From Candidozyma auris (lineage: Eukaryota > Ascomycota > Pichiomycetes > Serinales > Metschnikowiaceae), in NCBI RefSeq assembly GCF_003013715.1, contig NC_072813.1:2232001-2296000 (forward strand): a DNA stretch of 64,000 nt, given 5' to 3'. Position numbers and translations under genes: made by a program. The notes beneath the pieces are model-generated. The model saw only the letters and a program-made list of their open reading frames with translations, had not been told where the DNA came from and did no database searches. Of this stretch, positions 21,004-32,207 are shown one piece after another; position 1 is the first letter of the stretch; every line of letters begins with the position of its first letter.

Positions 21004-22359
21004 ATGACCTTGCCACCCCCTTCATACAACGACAACCCAAAGTCGTTTGCGTACCCAACAGTGCACAAGCGTTGGCCAGCAATTCTCACCTCAGCCATTG
21101 AGGATGTGTCAGATTACAGTAAGCGGAACCCAGGCACAGAGCAGTGTGCTGAATATGTGACAGAAAAGCTCCAAGGGCTCTTGAAGGAGTTTAAGCAGGA
21201 TAAGCAGGTGAGAGCGTTTACAAAAGAGGAAATCGCCATCAAACCGGAGCTTGAAGAGTACAACGAGGAGTTGGAGAAGTTCAACAAACAGAAAGTTGTC
21301 ACTTGGCTCACGGGGCCCTGGCTCTACTTGGAGTGTTATTTCTACCAATTGATTGATGTGTGGTTTAAGCAGACGAAAAAGCTTAAGGATTTTGATGTTT
21401 TTGAGGCAGGGAAGACCAAAGCTTTTAAACAGAGCGGCGCTGGGGTGGTGGAGCTCTGCCACCGCTTCAAGCTTCTCTCGGAGCAATTGGCCCAAAAATC
21501 AACAGACAGTACCACATTGAAGTTGCTTTTCACTGAGTTCATTGACATTTCTCTCTGGGGCAACGCCACCGATTTGTCGTTGCTCGCAGGCACTACTACT
21601 TTGGAGGATATAAAGAGTCTCCAGGGCGCTGAGGTGAGAAAAAAGAACGAGGAGAAAATTCTCGTCAACGATACAGAAAAGGCGTGGGAACATTTGATGG
21701 GCACCGCGCGTGATAGGGTTGATATAGTGTTGGATAACTCTGGATTCGAGCTCTTTGCGGATCTTTGTTTGTCGTTGTTTCTTCTCGATGCCAAGGTGGT
21801 CAACAGAGTGGTGCTTCACTGTAAACGAATTCCTTGGTTTGTGAGTGACACTATGCCCAAGGATTTTGATCTTTTGCTTGCCCAGCTTGGCGACGAGCAC
21901 TTCTTCGACGATGCTAGCGGAGATTCGTCTGGTAGCGAAGCCATTGGGTACTTACTCAAGAAGGTGAAGCAGTACCATCAAAACGGTACGATCTCTACTC
22001 AGTCACATCCATTTTGGACATCTTATGCCAACTACTGGGATATTCCAAAGGTCAAGGATCTCTATGAGGAATTAGGCAAATCTAACCTAATCATCTTCAA
22101 GGGTGACTTGAACTATCGTAAGTTGACTGGAGACTTGAACTGGGACACCACCACTCCGTTCACCGAGGCCATCCAAGATTTGGCTTCCTCTAGGCTTCCG
22201 GTTTTGTCGTTGCGTACATGCAAGGCAGACGTTGTTGTTGGCTTGCCCAAGGGTGTCAACGAGAAGCTCATTGAGGAGTATAAGAAGATGGGCAACGAGG
22301 TTGGAGAGTTCTGGACCGCTTCCGGGAAGTGGGCCGTGATCAGTTTCTCCAGAGGCTGA
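21004..22359 (+). CDS. HRT2: DUF89/ARMT1-family metal-dependent damage-control phosphatase
   Basis: 451 residues, ATG at 21004. The family marks are FIDISLWGNATDLSLL (about 179-194), RVDIVLDNSGFELFADLCLS (about 238-257, the Asp/Asn metal site) and NLIIFKGDLNYRKL near 360-373. It is close in length to S. cerevisiae YMR027W/HRT2 and to human ARMT1. Known activity of the family: removal of phosphate from sugar phosphates such as fructose-1-phosphate, thought to clear harmful metabolites. It is cytosolic, with no targeting signal seen. An antisense frame across the middle is a shadow. I am confident of the family and less so of the exact orthologue. Confidence 0.88.
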   Translation: MTLPPPSYNDNPKSFAYPTVHKRWPAILTSAIEDVSDYSKRNPGTEQCAEYVTEKLQGLLKEFKQDKQVRAFTKEEIAIKPELEEYNEELEKFNKQKVVTWLTGPWLYLECYFYQLIDVWFKQTKKLKDFDVFEAGKTKAFKQSGAGVVELCHRFKLLSEQLAQKSTDSTTLKLLFTEFIDISLWGNATDLSLLAGTTTLEDIKSLQGAEVRKKNEEKILVNDTEKAWEHLMGTARDRVDIVLDNSGFELFADLCLSLFLLDAKVVNRVVLHCKRIPWFVSDTMPKDFDLLLAQLGDEHFFDDASGDSSGSEAIGYLLKKVKQYHQNGTISTQSHPFWTSYANYWDIPKVKDLYEELGKSNLIIFKGDLNYRKLTGDLNWDTTTPFTEAIQDLASSRLPVLSLRTCKADVVVGLPKGVNEKLIEEYKKMGNEVGEFWTASGKWAVISFSRG

Positions 22360-23666
22360 GCAAGTCTGGATCAGGAACACTGCTGTCGACTGAGTGTTGC
22401 CAGGTTATAGACGTGATATAAAAGAATACACTATTTAGAAGGGAGGTGATCTCGATCGAGACATCTACAATTCTATAATCTTAGCCATGTATAAAATCTC
22501 TGTTGTGAGTTTGGTTCCAAACACCAAACAAGAACGTAGATCTGGTAAAATGAAAAGTTTATTCTTAAATTCAAGGTGATGGCTGCGAAAACGAAACGAA
22601 CGTTGCGCAGTTTATGCGTGAGGCTCTCCCCACATAGACAAGGCAGACACAACCCCATGGTAACCAGCCTGCCATTGTCCAGTCAACAATAGCAAGTTAC
22701 GAGGGCACAAAAAAAGAAGAGGCCAAAATCGAAACCCACCTCGAAATGTACCAGCACTAAAACTAAAATTCAGCCCCATACCCTTATCGCTTGCATCGTC
22801 TCGCGAAATAAAGACACTGGAAAGCCTCTCAGAGCGCCTTCGCTGCGCTCGCAGCCCAGCACCAAATCGTAGCTCCCAAAGGACCGTATTTAAAGCCACT
22901 GACAAAATTCAAAGGAGCGAAGCTGAAAGTCCCGGACGCCACACCCCAATCACTTCATTCGCCGTCACAAAAAAGAAAAGAGCCCCTTGTGCTGGGGCCG
23001 CCTCCGCGCAAGGGTCCAGTCAGTTGCTGCCAAACGTTCGCAACCGCGCTTCGAGGCAGTAGGGGACTGGTGAGAATGGGATTGGAAAAGTGACATAACC
23101 CCCTACGTCACCGAAGCGGTGGACATCGACATCATTTTTTTGGGCTAGACTTCTTTGTAGGTTTATTTCTTTATCATGCAATTCTCCTGCTAATTCGGCT
23201 TTTCACCGTACCCTCCACTGTATCTCGCTGTGTCCCTCCTTCTCTGCCTGACCGAATTCTGCCGCGAAGCGCATAGCCGTAAGGGTCCAGCGTATTCCCA
23301 CTTGGAGAGCTTCAATTGACATTTCCATACTACCAACGTGATCAGAGTGACCGGTTTCGGGGGCAATTCCTAATCTCGCCCGAAATTGGACCCTCTCCGC
23401 CCTGTTTGCATGTCCTTGTTCTCTCGTCACCCTGGCGACTTTTTTCCCCTGCACCATCTACTAACCCGCACAGTTCAATCTCTCCAGCATCACTCATTCT
23501 AAAATCATCCCTCAAGACCCTTAGTCGCTGACCAAGCCTGATACAGTCGAACCAAATTCGACTTTATTTCAGTTTTTTTCACCAAGAAAAGCTGACTCCT
23601 ATAAAAGTCAGCTCTCCTCCCCTGCAAAGCAGAGCTCACCACCTCCCTTAGTTCTAGCTCATATCC
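22360..23666. other. 1.3 kb promoter region of zinc-cluster regulator
   Basis: No gene is supported. It contains an exact motif copy (22579), a small hairpin GAGCGC-N7-GCGCTC (22832-22850), and an inverted GTGAC/GTCAC pair around a CCCCT stress-type core near 23091-23112 (TACGTCA is an ATF/CREB-like half). A long pyrimidine-rich leader precedes the ATG. Confidence 0.5.
22579..22590 (+). promoter_or_regulatory. Exact copy of ATGGCTGCRAAA motif
   Basis: ATGGCTGCGAAA, 220 bp after the HRT2-like stop and about 1.08 kb before the zinc-cluster gene. Confidence 0.5.
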
Positions 23667-26414
23667 ATGTCTTCGGTGCCAGCGAAGAAGAACAGGAAGG
23701 TCTCGTGTGTCCACTGCCGCAAGCTCAAGCGGAAATGTGACGGTGAGCTGCCTTGCCTGAACTGCCAGAAACGCAACATCGTTTGTGAGTATTCCCTGAC
23801 TGACCGCCGCTCCCAGCGTTTCTCACTAGTGTACATTAAATCTTTGGAGACGAACGCTGAAATATACGAGAACATCCTAAATGAGTTGATTCTGTTGAGA
23901 GGCGACAAGGAGGCTCTTGTGGCCAAGCTCGAGTCTCTAGAATCGACGTTCCCTTTGACGGCCCCTCTGCGTCCGTTGGCGCAGGTGCTGGAGGAAATGG
24001 CCTCCATTCAGAGATCTGAAGAGAGCGCAGAGTCTGAGAGAGCTCATCTTGATGACGAGGAAAACTATTATGGCCCAGGGTCCATATACCATTTTGGTGA
24101 ATACACCACTCCTGAGCTGCTGAAGGAGCTGCCGCTGGAACGGATCATCAGCAGCTTGGAGACGGTCCACACGAACTACAACTTCATCAAGAGTGTAGTG
24201 GTTAACTTTTTCACTCACCAATGGCCCTCCTCCAACTCGTACTATCTCGACAAAAATGCCATTCTAACTGATCTTCACAAGGGCAATGTCTTTGAGAGCC
24301 CCCACCTCTCAGAGGAGCTTTTGTATGCCATTTGTGCTAATTCAGAGCTGCTCTCGTACGAGGAAGCAGATTCTTATCGGCTTTTGGCCCTTAGCAAGGT
24401 CTACCCGGCTGAGGTGAAGCTGTCGATTCCTTTGGCTCAAGCGTATATGCTACTAGCAGCGCACGAGTTTTCTTTGGGAAAAGTAACCAGTGGTTGGCAA
24501 CTCTCAGGTTCCGCAATGCGGATGGGTTATGATTTGGGCTTTCATCATTATGGCGGTCCTGACGCTACTCCTCAGAAAAACAGACTTTATTTCGGCTTCA
24601 TGTACATCGATTCGTACATTTGCATGGCTGTGGGCAGACCTTACACGATTGAATTGAAAAACATGGTGGTGGACAGAATACCGCAAGAAGAGGATACTGA
24701 CTTTTATAATCTTCGGGACGTGGTGCTGCTATTGGAGCTTGCAAGACCAATGCTAAAAGCTACTTACGAGCCTGTGCTGTTTAACAAAGACCCTCGCATC
24801 AATTACTTACTCAAATTTAATCGTTCAAAAATGTTCAACGTGAAGATCTTGAAGTGGAAGTCGGATTTGCCTGCTCTGTCACATTGGCTGCTTGCGCTGC
24901 TCAAGGCTCACGATGATTTGGCTTTTCAAAATCACAACCTAAAGTTCCTCTATTGGTATGTCTTGTTATTTGTGAACAAGCCTTTCTTGCATGTTCCACG
25001 CCAATATCTGGCAGCTTACATTATAGAGGAGATGTCAAAAGAAGTATGCCTCATTGTTAACCTGCGTCTTGAACGTATGGAGGTGGAAACAAGGTCACTG
25101 CAATTGTTCCCACCTGACTCATTTAAGTTCGTCCGATATGAACAAACTGACCCTTACCACTGGGCAACCATGGATGTCTGTATGATTACGCTTCTATCTC
25201 ATGTTATTGTTACATTAATCATGGATCATCCCACACATTATCTATATCTAGAAAAACATCTCAAGACATTCACGCGGTATCTCAATGGTGTCAGCGCTCG
25301 AAAGTATAAGTGCAAGAGCAATGCCATGGAGCGTCTTCTAAAGAGATACTTTGAGTGGAAATCGACTCGCGGAGATCTAACGAGCAAGCAGTCAACTTCC
25401 CTGATGGACACTGGCGTCTACGAAATGAAGCAGCTCAAGGAAACCATAGATATGCCTGATGAGTCGCCCTACTCGACGCTGACAAGCACAGATCACGAGA
25501 CACCAGGTTCAAACTACGGAGTCACTTCTGGAAGCGACTCCATGCTGCCGTCTGATAGAAAGCTCGATGATAAGACGTCCACCAACCAAGACCCTCAAAT
25601 ACTGGGAAGATCTTCTCAAAGGCCTCCTACTATCGAGGAGGAACCAATCTTCAGTCAAAACACAGTGTATGATGCTGCTATGCAGCAAGGACAGGTAGGC
25701 ACATTTCCACAGCCATCAGCGCCAACGATGGAACAAGGTAAGTTTGATAACTCACAGGTGAGACCTCCATACTTTGTTCCTCCAATGCCTGAGTATGCTC
25801 AATACCCAATGGCCCAGCAGCCACAAGCGTACATTCCACCACAGCAAGTACCACCACCGCCACCACATGCTTCCTCGTTTCATGCTCCTCCTCCCGATAC
25901 CAAGCCTTACAACGAGCTACCGCCCAATGTGCAACCCAATGTTATACCGCCAAATGCTCCTTCGGATCATCCAATGTTGTATGAACCAACGCCACAGTCA
26001 ACTCACCAAAATATTCATAGCGGAACGCAGAGCACCGTGAGTGTTCCTCTTTCAACGATGCCTACAGATCCTTCCCTTTCAAGTGTGCCCCAGATCACTC
26101 CAAACCAATACCCACAGCAATACCAGCAACCATTTGAGCACCAGCCTCAAGGCAGAGAAGAGCAGGCAGAACCAATTAACGCATATGATCAAGGTAACGT
26201 CCAAAGCGCTCCATTCTACCAGGCCCAGATGCAGCAAATGCAACCATCGCAATCCTACACGGATTTCCTGGGAGAACAGGCGCCTAAGGATTCGGACATG
26301 GTTGGGCAGATCATAGAGACGTTGTTTAGAAACACAGGAGAAGAGTTTGAAGCGCCAATTGATCAGTTTAATTGGGAGAAGCTTTTCGATGAGAAGTATG
26401 CTGTGATGGGTTAG
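23667..26414 (+). CDS. Zn2Cys6 fungal transcription factor, 915 aa
   Basis: The N-terminal binuclear zinc cluster has six Cys in the spacing CVHCRKLKRKC, then CDGE-S-PC-S-NCQKRNIVC, at about residues 14-42. Two of these positions are CTG codons (23748 and 23757) that only give the normal PCSNC form if read as serine. A short linker with coiled-coil character follows (SLETNAEIYENILNELILL). A fungal-specific middle homology region is at about 250-295 (MLLAAHEFSLGKVTSGWQLS, MRMGYDLGFHH). The C-terminal third is rich in Pro, Gln and Ser, with a PPPPPH run. It ends in an acidic-aromatic stretch (FNWEKLFDEKY) that could be an activation motif. It should bind CGG-type sites. I cannot name the orthologue or its targets. 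Confidence 0.9.
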   Translation: MSSVPAKKNRKVSCVHCRKLKRKCDGELPCLNCQKRNIVCEYSLTDRRSQRFSLVYIKSLETNAEIYENILNELILLRGDKEALVAKLESLESTFPLTAPLRPLAQVLEEMASIQRSEESAESERAHLDDEENYYGPGSIYHFGEYTTPELLKELPLERIISSLETVHTNYNFIKSVVVNFFTHQWPSSNSYYLDKNAILTDLHKGNVFESPHLSEELLYAICANSELLSYEEADSYRLLALSKVYPAEVKLSIPLAQAYMLLAAHEFSLGKVTSGWQLSGSAMRMGYDLGFHHYGGPDATPQKNRLYFGFMYIDSYICMAVGRPYTIELKNMVVDRIPQEEDTDFYNLRDVVLLLELARPMLKATYEPVLFNKDPRINYLLKFNRSKMFNVKILKWKSDLPALSHWLLALLKAHDDLAFQNHNLKFLYWYVLLFVNKPFLHVPRQYLAAYIIEEMSKEVCLIVNLRLERMEVETRSLQLFPPDSFKFVRYEQTDPYHWATMDVCMITLLSHVIVTLIMDHPTHYLYLEKHLKTFTRYLNGVSARKYKCKSNAMERLLKRYFEWKSTRGDLTSKQSTSLMDTGVYEMKQLKETIDMPDESPYSTLTSTDHETPGSNYGVTSGSDSMLPSDRKLDDKTSTNQDPQILGRSSQRPPTIEEEPIFSQNTVYDAAMQQGQVGTFPQPSAPTMEQGKFDNSQVRPPYFVPPMPEYAQYPMAQQPQAYIPPQQVPPPPPHASSFHAPPPDTKPYNELPPNVQPNVIPPNAPSDHPMLYEPTPQSTHQNIHSGTQSTVSVPLSTMPTDPSLSSVPQITPNQYPQQYQQPFEHQPQGREEQAEPINAYDQGNVQSAPFYQAQMQQMQPSQSYTDFLGEQAPKDSDMVGQIIETLFRNTGEEFEAPIDQFNWEKLFDEKYAVMG

Positions 26415-26779
26415 CCAGTGAGAATGGAATAGCAAATAGCGGCCTTAGTGCAGACAATAAGAATTTGGGATAAAATGATCTGAGAAGATAAGTGTAGAGA
26501 ATGAATGCATTTAATGCCCCTGGAAAGCTTTGAAGGTTAAACGTCAGTCAGAAGGGCGCTAATAAGGTAGTACTCTTTTGCAACCAATAGTAATGTATGC
26601 ACGACTCCGAAGTGAGACACCGCAAGATGCCAAAAAAGCCGAGTACGGTCCAACATAAAAACAAATCGTGGTCTGTTTTAGGGTCTGGAAGAAGTATTAG
26701 AGACCTTCCAACGATAATATCTCCAAAGGAATTGTCATGCCTGAGTCGTTGGGTTTTCACTCTGTCTGAGGCGTGCACA

Positions 26780-26797
26780 GAATCTTCTCGAAAATTT
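26780..26797. promoter_or_regulatory. Heat-shock element of HSP60
   Basis: GAATCTTCTCGAAAATTT: three perfect inverted units GAA-nn-TTC-nn-GAA followed by an imperfect fourth (TTT). This is the Hsf1 trimer site, 83-100 bp before the HSP60 ATG and just upstream of the TATA box. Confidence 0.85.
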
Positions 26798-26821
26798 TCC
26801 TCCATCCTCACGTTTCCGGCC

Positions 26822-28583
<1,762 letters not shown>

Positions 28584-28670
28584 ACAAATCATGCGACCCT
28601 ACGCTTGTAAATAGAAAAACAATTTGTACAAAAGGACGAAAATTAGATACTGGAGGTGTAGTTGGTGAAG

Positions 28671-31600
28671 ATGGTACATCGTAGAGGGCAGATCATCACC
28701 TGTGTGCAGTGGTTATCAACACTGTGCGACTCATCGCAGTCATTACATGAATATCAACTAAACCTACTTCAAGAAGTAAGATGGACTATGTTTGAGGATT
28801 TCATCCGACATAAAAAATACAGGCAAGTCGGGCTCAAACGGTCGCAATATGAGCACCTTGTGGACCTTGAAATCCGGCACAAGCTTCTACGAGAAGTTGA
28901 AACGAGAAGAGGGAGGAGGATAGAACCAAGAGCCAAAAGAACCTTTCTACGGCGTGTTTCTGAGATTATCAAGAGCAGGCCGCTTCCAGAAGAAACCTAT
29001 GAAACGTGGCATTTTAGAGATGGTAAAGTTGAGGAGGAACCCCAACCGAAAAAGAGAAAGACGGACATAGGTCTAAAATTCAATAACTTGGTGGATGAGC
29101 TCGTGTATGAAGCAGGTATCATAGAAAAGAGTAAAGAGAGTGAAGCCAGTGAAGATGAAGGTGCGGGTGAACACGAAAATGATAATGAGAGTGAGAATGA
29201 AAATGAGGAGCTGGACTCCCAAAGTGATAGCGACAGTGACAGCAACAGTGACAGCAACAGTGACAGCGACCGTGATTATGATAGTGGAAAGGACAGTGAT
29301 ATAGAAGTTGAGGAGGAGAATCGGGAAGACAGTTGGGCCCAGAAAAAGCTTCGCAAGATCGAAGCCGGGCTTGATACTACACGATCATGGGCCAAGGACA
29401 GGTTCATTCTCACCAAGGCAGGAATGGAGTTTTCTGGGTTGCATCAGGAGAGAGCATCGCTCATCAAGCAGCATGCTACCAATGTGCTGAACTTGCTACA
29501 CATCAATATGCTACGACAGGAGTGGGATCTCGCGTACAGAGCGTTCTGCATTCTTGTGAGGTTTGATTTCGTGGATGTCAGAGCGATATGGCCACTTGGC
29601 GTAGAGATATTAACGAGACGAAGAGAGAATATGATCAAAATGGGTACCGGCTCCAAGCTAGACTTCTTGAAGTGCAGGCAGTTCTTGGACTGGCTCAGGC
29701 TCGTGTACCCTGTGTTGCCAGGCGTGGTGTTGACAAAAAACTCACGAGTAGGGCCGGTGTTTCATTCAGGATCTCGACGACATGCTCCTGCTTTCGTAGC
29801 AGCATCACTATGGGAGCTATTGCTAGATAAGCGGTATACAAGAGTACGGGAGACGTTGGAGGAATTGCTCTTGGTGCCTCCCTATTCTGTTGACGGCAGC
29901 TTCCATTTCATCGCTGCCGTGTGCTGTCTCTGTGAGAACATTCATTTGGCTGATGTATACGTGAAATTCGACAAGAATGAAACACTTCCTTCGGAGGAGG
30001 TGATTGGCGACTTGGCTGACGATATGATGCTTCTAGGGTCAAAGGACGCTATTCAAGCTCTTATATTGAGCAACATCTCCAAAATTGAGGAGCTGCTTGA
30101 GTGTTGTAAGATGTTGAAGTTTGAGTACCCCAAAGCTCAAATCGAGGATCAAATGACCCGATTGAAGCAGTTCTTGAACGGAAACATCACATCTCTTGCC
30201 CCTGAGGCTCCAGTGACAGAGACATCGAAGACTGCCAACGGCATATCGTTTGTGCATGGAGTGGCACTGGAAACCTCACAGGGACCTCATGTCATTCCCG
30301 AAAAATATATGCATAGATTTGTTCACCCTGATGAAGATATGAAGATTTCTTGGGTCTGGAGGTGGTTCCTGAAAATTGAGGGTGAGACTCCATCCGCTCG
30401 TTGTATCAAGTGCCAGGAACTGATAAAAAGAGAAACTAGTGGATCAACAAAGTCTTTAATCAGGCATTTGAAGAAGCACGGGATCGACAAGGATACGCGC
30501 CCAGTGAAGCAAAGGATCGAAATCCGTCCTGAGTTTCTAGGATCTAGGGATTTGCCGCATGATCTCACACAAGAGGGTGATAAAGCACCCGAGGATCGTT
30601 TGAGAAACGCATCCCAAAAATCGCCCAAAGGTCGGGAAGTTATGTCAAAAGCATATCATTCTAGCGGGATTAACCCGAACGATAGCGAAATTGAACATGC
30701 AACTGATGCAAGTGACAGTTGCAGTGTCGACAGCTCTCAGGCTCCGTCGTCTCCTCCAACAACTGCTGGAGCAAATGCAGATTCAACATCGATGCCAGTG
30801 TTGGAGAAAGGACACTCTGATTTACAATCAGATGGTGAACGCTTAAATTCAGCACCAACGCCTCCATCGCCCCCAGAGCAACCACCATATTCTTGTTCTC
30901 CCAACGATCGAACTTCTTTCACGTCTTCGTCGAGCCAACGTCCCGCTCATACACCTTCAGAGCCTTATATCACTTCGTTTGAGCATGATACATTTGTATC
31001 AGACCAATCATCAACCGCCAAAGCAACACAGAAAACAGTAACTCAAGTTTCTGCGTCGGAGCTTCCACACGAAGTCCCACCTGCAATTCATAGTCGTATA
31101 TCCGTACACTCATTGCTCGGAGATGACGTTGAGCCTCCGCCTATGCCGGGCCCTCTGCTTGACGTGGACGAAGAGAAGCTGATAATTCTTGAAGAGCTTA
31201 ATCGGGAGCTCCGTGCTGTCGAAGAACAACAACTGGTTCCTTCACCTGATGTTTCGGAAAAGGAAATTCATACCCCTACCCGAGTTCCATTCTCACCAGA
31301 AACGAACTCTGCAGAATCGCAGAGATTTATGAGTGTGAGAAGACAATCTGTTCGTCGCCAATCAAATTTCAGTCCCAATACCACTTTTGCAGCATCTCCA
31401 GGTGATGCAGAAACGAGTTTGCGCTTTAGAAACTTTGCTCACGATCCATTCAGATCAGACAGAAGTGAGCTCGAGGACAGTCCCACTCAAAATAGTTCCG
31501 TCCTTGGTGGTATCAATAGTGATCATCAATCAACATCTGAGTCAGGAGAAATTGAAGACATCCCAGATACCCTTGTTTTCAAGGAGGAGGACGACCCGAT

Positions 31601-32117
31601 CAAGGAGGAAGCACCGGACGAGGAGAACAGAAATTCAGGGATTATGGCTGATACAGATGCGGTTTCTCTCTCAGAGATCGCAGCAAATCACCCAGAGCGG
31701 GTGGAGCATACCCCACAGGAGGGTCAGAATACTACAGCAAATACTTTAGATGGCGTTTACCTCAACAAAGATCATCAAAAATCGTTCGAAACCGAAATTG
31801 AACAAATTGATCCGGATATTCTAGCTCTCAGCCAACCAAAAGATGAGGAGCAAGATACGCCTGCCGAGTCAATACAATTAAGTATACAAGACGACAGCAT
31901 CAACACACACAATGATCAATATGAGGATGCTCAGTCTCAACTTGTCTTTGGAGAAGAATATCTGAATCATTTAGAAAGACACGAAAATGCTTCAGATTCA
32001 AGCGAAGGAGAGACCCAATTCTACAGTTACAACGACAGTCACTTCAAAACGAGCGATTCTTCAACACAAAATACTCAATTCCAACGTGTGACAAAGTCCA
32101 ACGTCGACTCTAACTAA
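28671..32117 (+). CDS. RRN11: Rrn11 (RNA polymerase I core factor subunit) fused to a BED-finger, disordered C-terminal half
   Basis: One uninterrupted frame of 1148 codons from the ATG at 28671; the next ATG at 28788 (MFEDFIRHKKYRQ) is the better start by analogy with S. cerevisiae Rrn11 and by distance from HSP60. Residues to about 500 look like Rrn11: an acidic Ser/Asp stretch, then LHINMLRQEWDLAYRAFCIL, DVRAIWPLGVEIL, FLDWLRLVYPVLP, a GSRRHAPAFVAASLWELLL segment and PPYSVDGSFHFIAAVCCL. Known role: core factor with Rrn6 and Rrn7 at the rDNA promoter. At about 559-605 is a BED-type zinc finger: ISWVWRWFL, then CIKCQEL and SLIRHLKKHG. The remaining 540 residues are polar, acidic and apparently disordered. 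S. cerevisiae Rrn11 is about 507 residues and lacks this tail. Confidence 0.85.
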   Translation: MVHRRGQIITCVQWLSTLCDSSQSLHEYQLNLLQEVRWTMFEDFIRHKKYRQVGLKRSQYEHLVDLEIRHKLLREVETRRGRRIEPRAKRTFLRRVSEIIKSRPLPEETYETWHFRDGKVEEEPQPKKRKTDIGLKFNNLVDELVYEAGIIEKSKESEASEDEGAGEHENDNESENENEELDSQSDSDSDSNSDSNSDSDRDYDSGKDSDIEVEEENREDSWAQKKLRKIEAGLDTTRSWAKDRFILTKAGMEFSGLHQERASLIKQHATNVLNLLHINMLRQEWDLAYRAFCILVRFDFVDVRAIWPLGVEILTRRRENMIKMGTGSKLDFLKCRQFLDWLRLVYPVLPGVVLTKNSRVGPVFHSGSRRHAPAFVAASLWELLLDKRYTRVRETLEELLLVPPYSVDGSFHFIAAVCCLCENIHLADVYVKFDKNETLPSEEVIGDLADDMMLLGSKDAIQALILSNISKIEELLECCKMLKFEYPKAQIEDQMTRLKQFLNGNITSLAPEAPVTETSKTANGISFVHGVALETSQGPHVIPEKYMHRFVHPDEDMKISWVWRWFLKIEGETPSARCIKCQELIKRETSGSTKSLIRHLKKHGIDKDTRPVKQRIEIRPEFLGSRDLPHDLTQEGDKAPEDRLRNASQKSPKGREVMSKAYHSSGINPNDSEIEHATDASDSCSVDSSQAPSSPPTTAGANADSTSMPVLEKGHSDLQSDGERLNSAPTPPSPPEQPPYSCSPNDRTSFTSSSSQRPAHTPSEPYITSFEHDTFVSDQSSTAKATQKTVTQVSASELPHEVPPAIHSRISVHSLLGDDVEPPPMPGPLLDVDEEKLIILEELNRELRAVEEQQLVPSPDVSEKEIHTPTRVPFSPETNSAESQRFMSVRRQSVRRQSNFSPNTTFAASPGDAETSLRFRNFAHDPFRSDRSELEDSPTQNSSVLGGINSDHQSTSESGEIEDIPDTLVFKEEDDPIKEEAPDEENRNSGIMADTDAVSLSEIAANHPERVEHTPQEGQNTTANTLDGVYLNKDHQKSFETEIEQIDPDILALSQPKDEEQDTPAESIQLSIQDDSINTHNDQYEDAQSQLVFGEEYLNHLERHENASDSSEGETQFYSYNDSHFKTSDSSTQNTQFQRVTKSNVDSN

Positions 32118-32207
32118 TTTCAACATTATAGATATTGCATTGTTTAGACAATTTACAACTACGCTTTTCTTTTACCTAACCATTCCTTTACCCTAAAATT
32201 TTCTATG

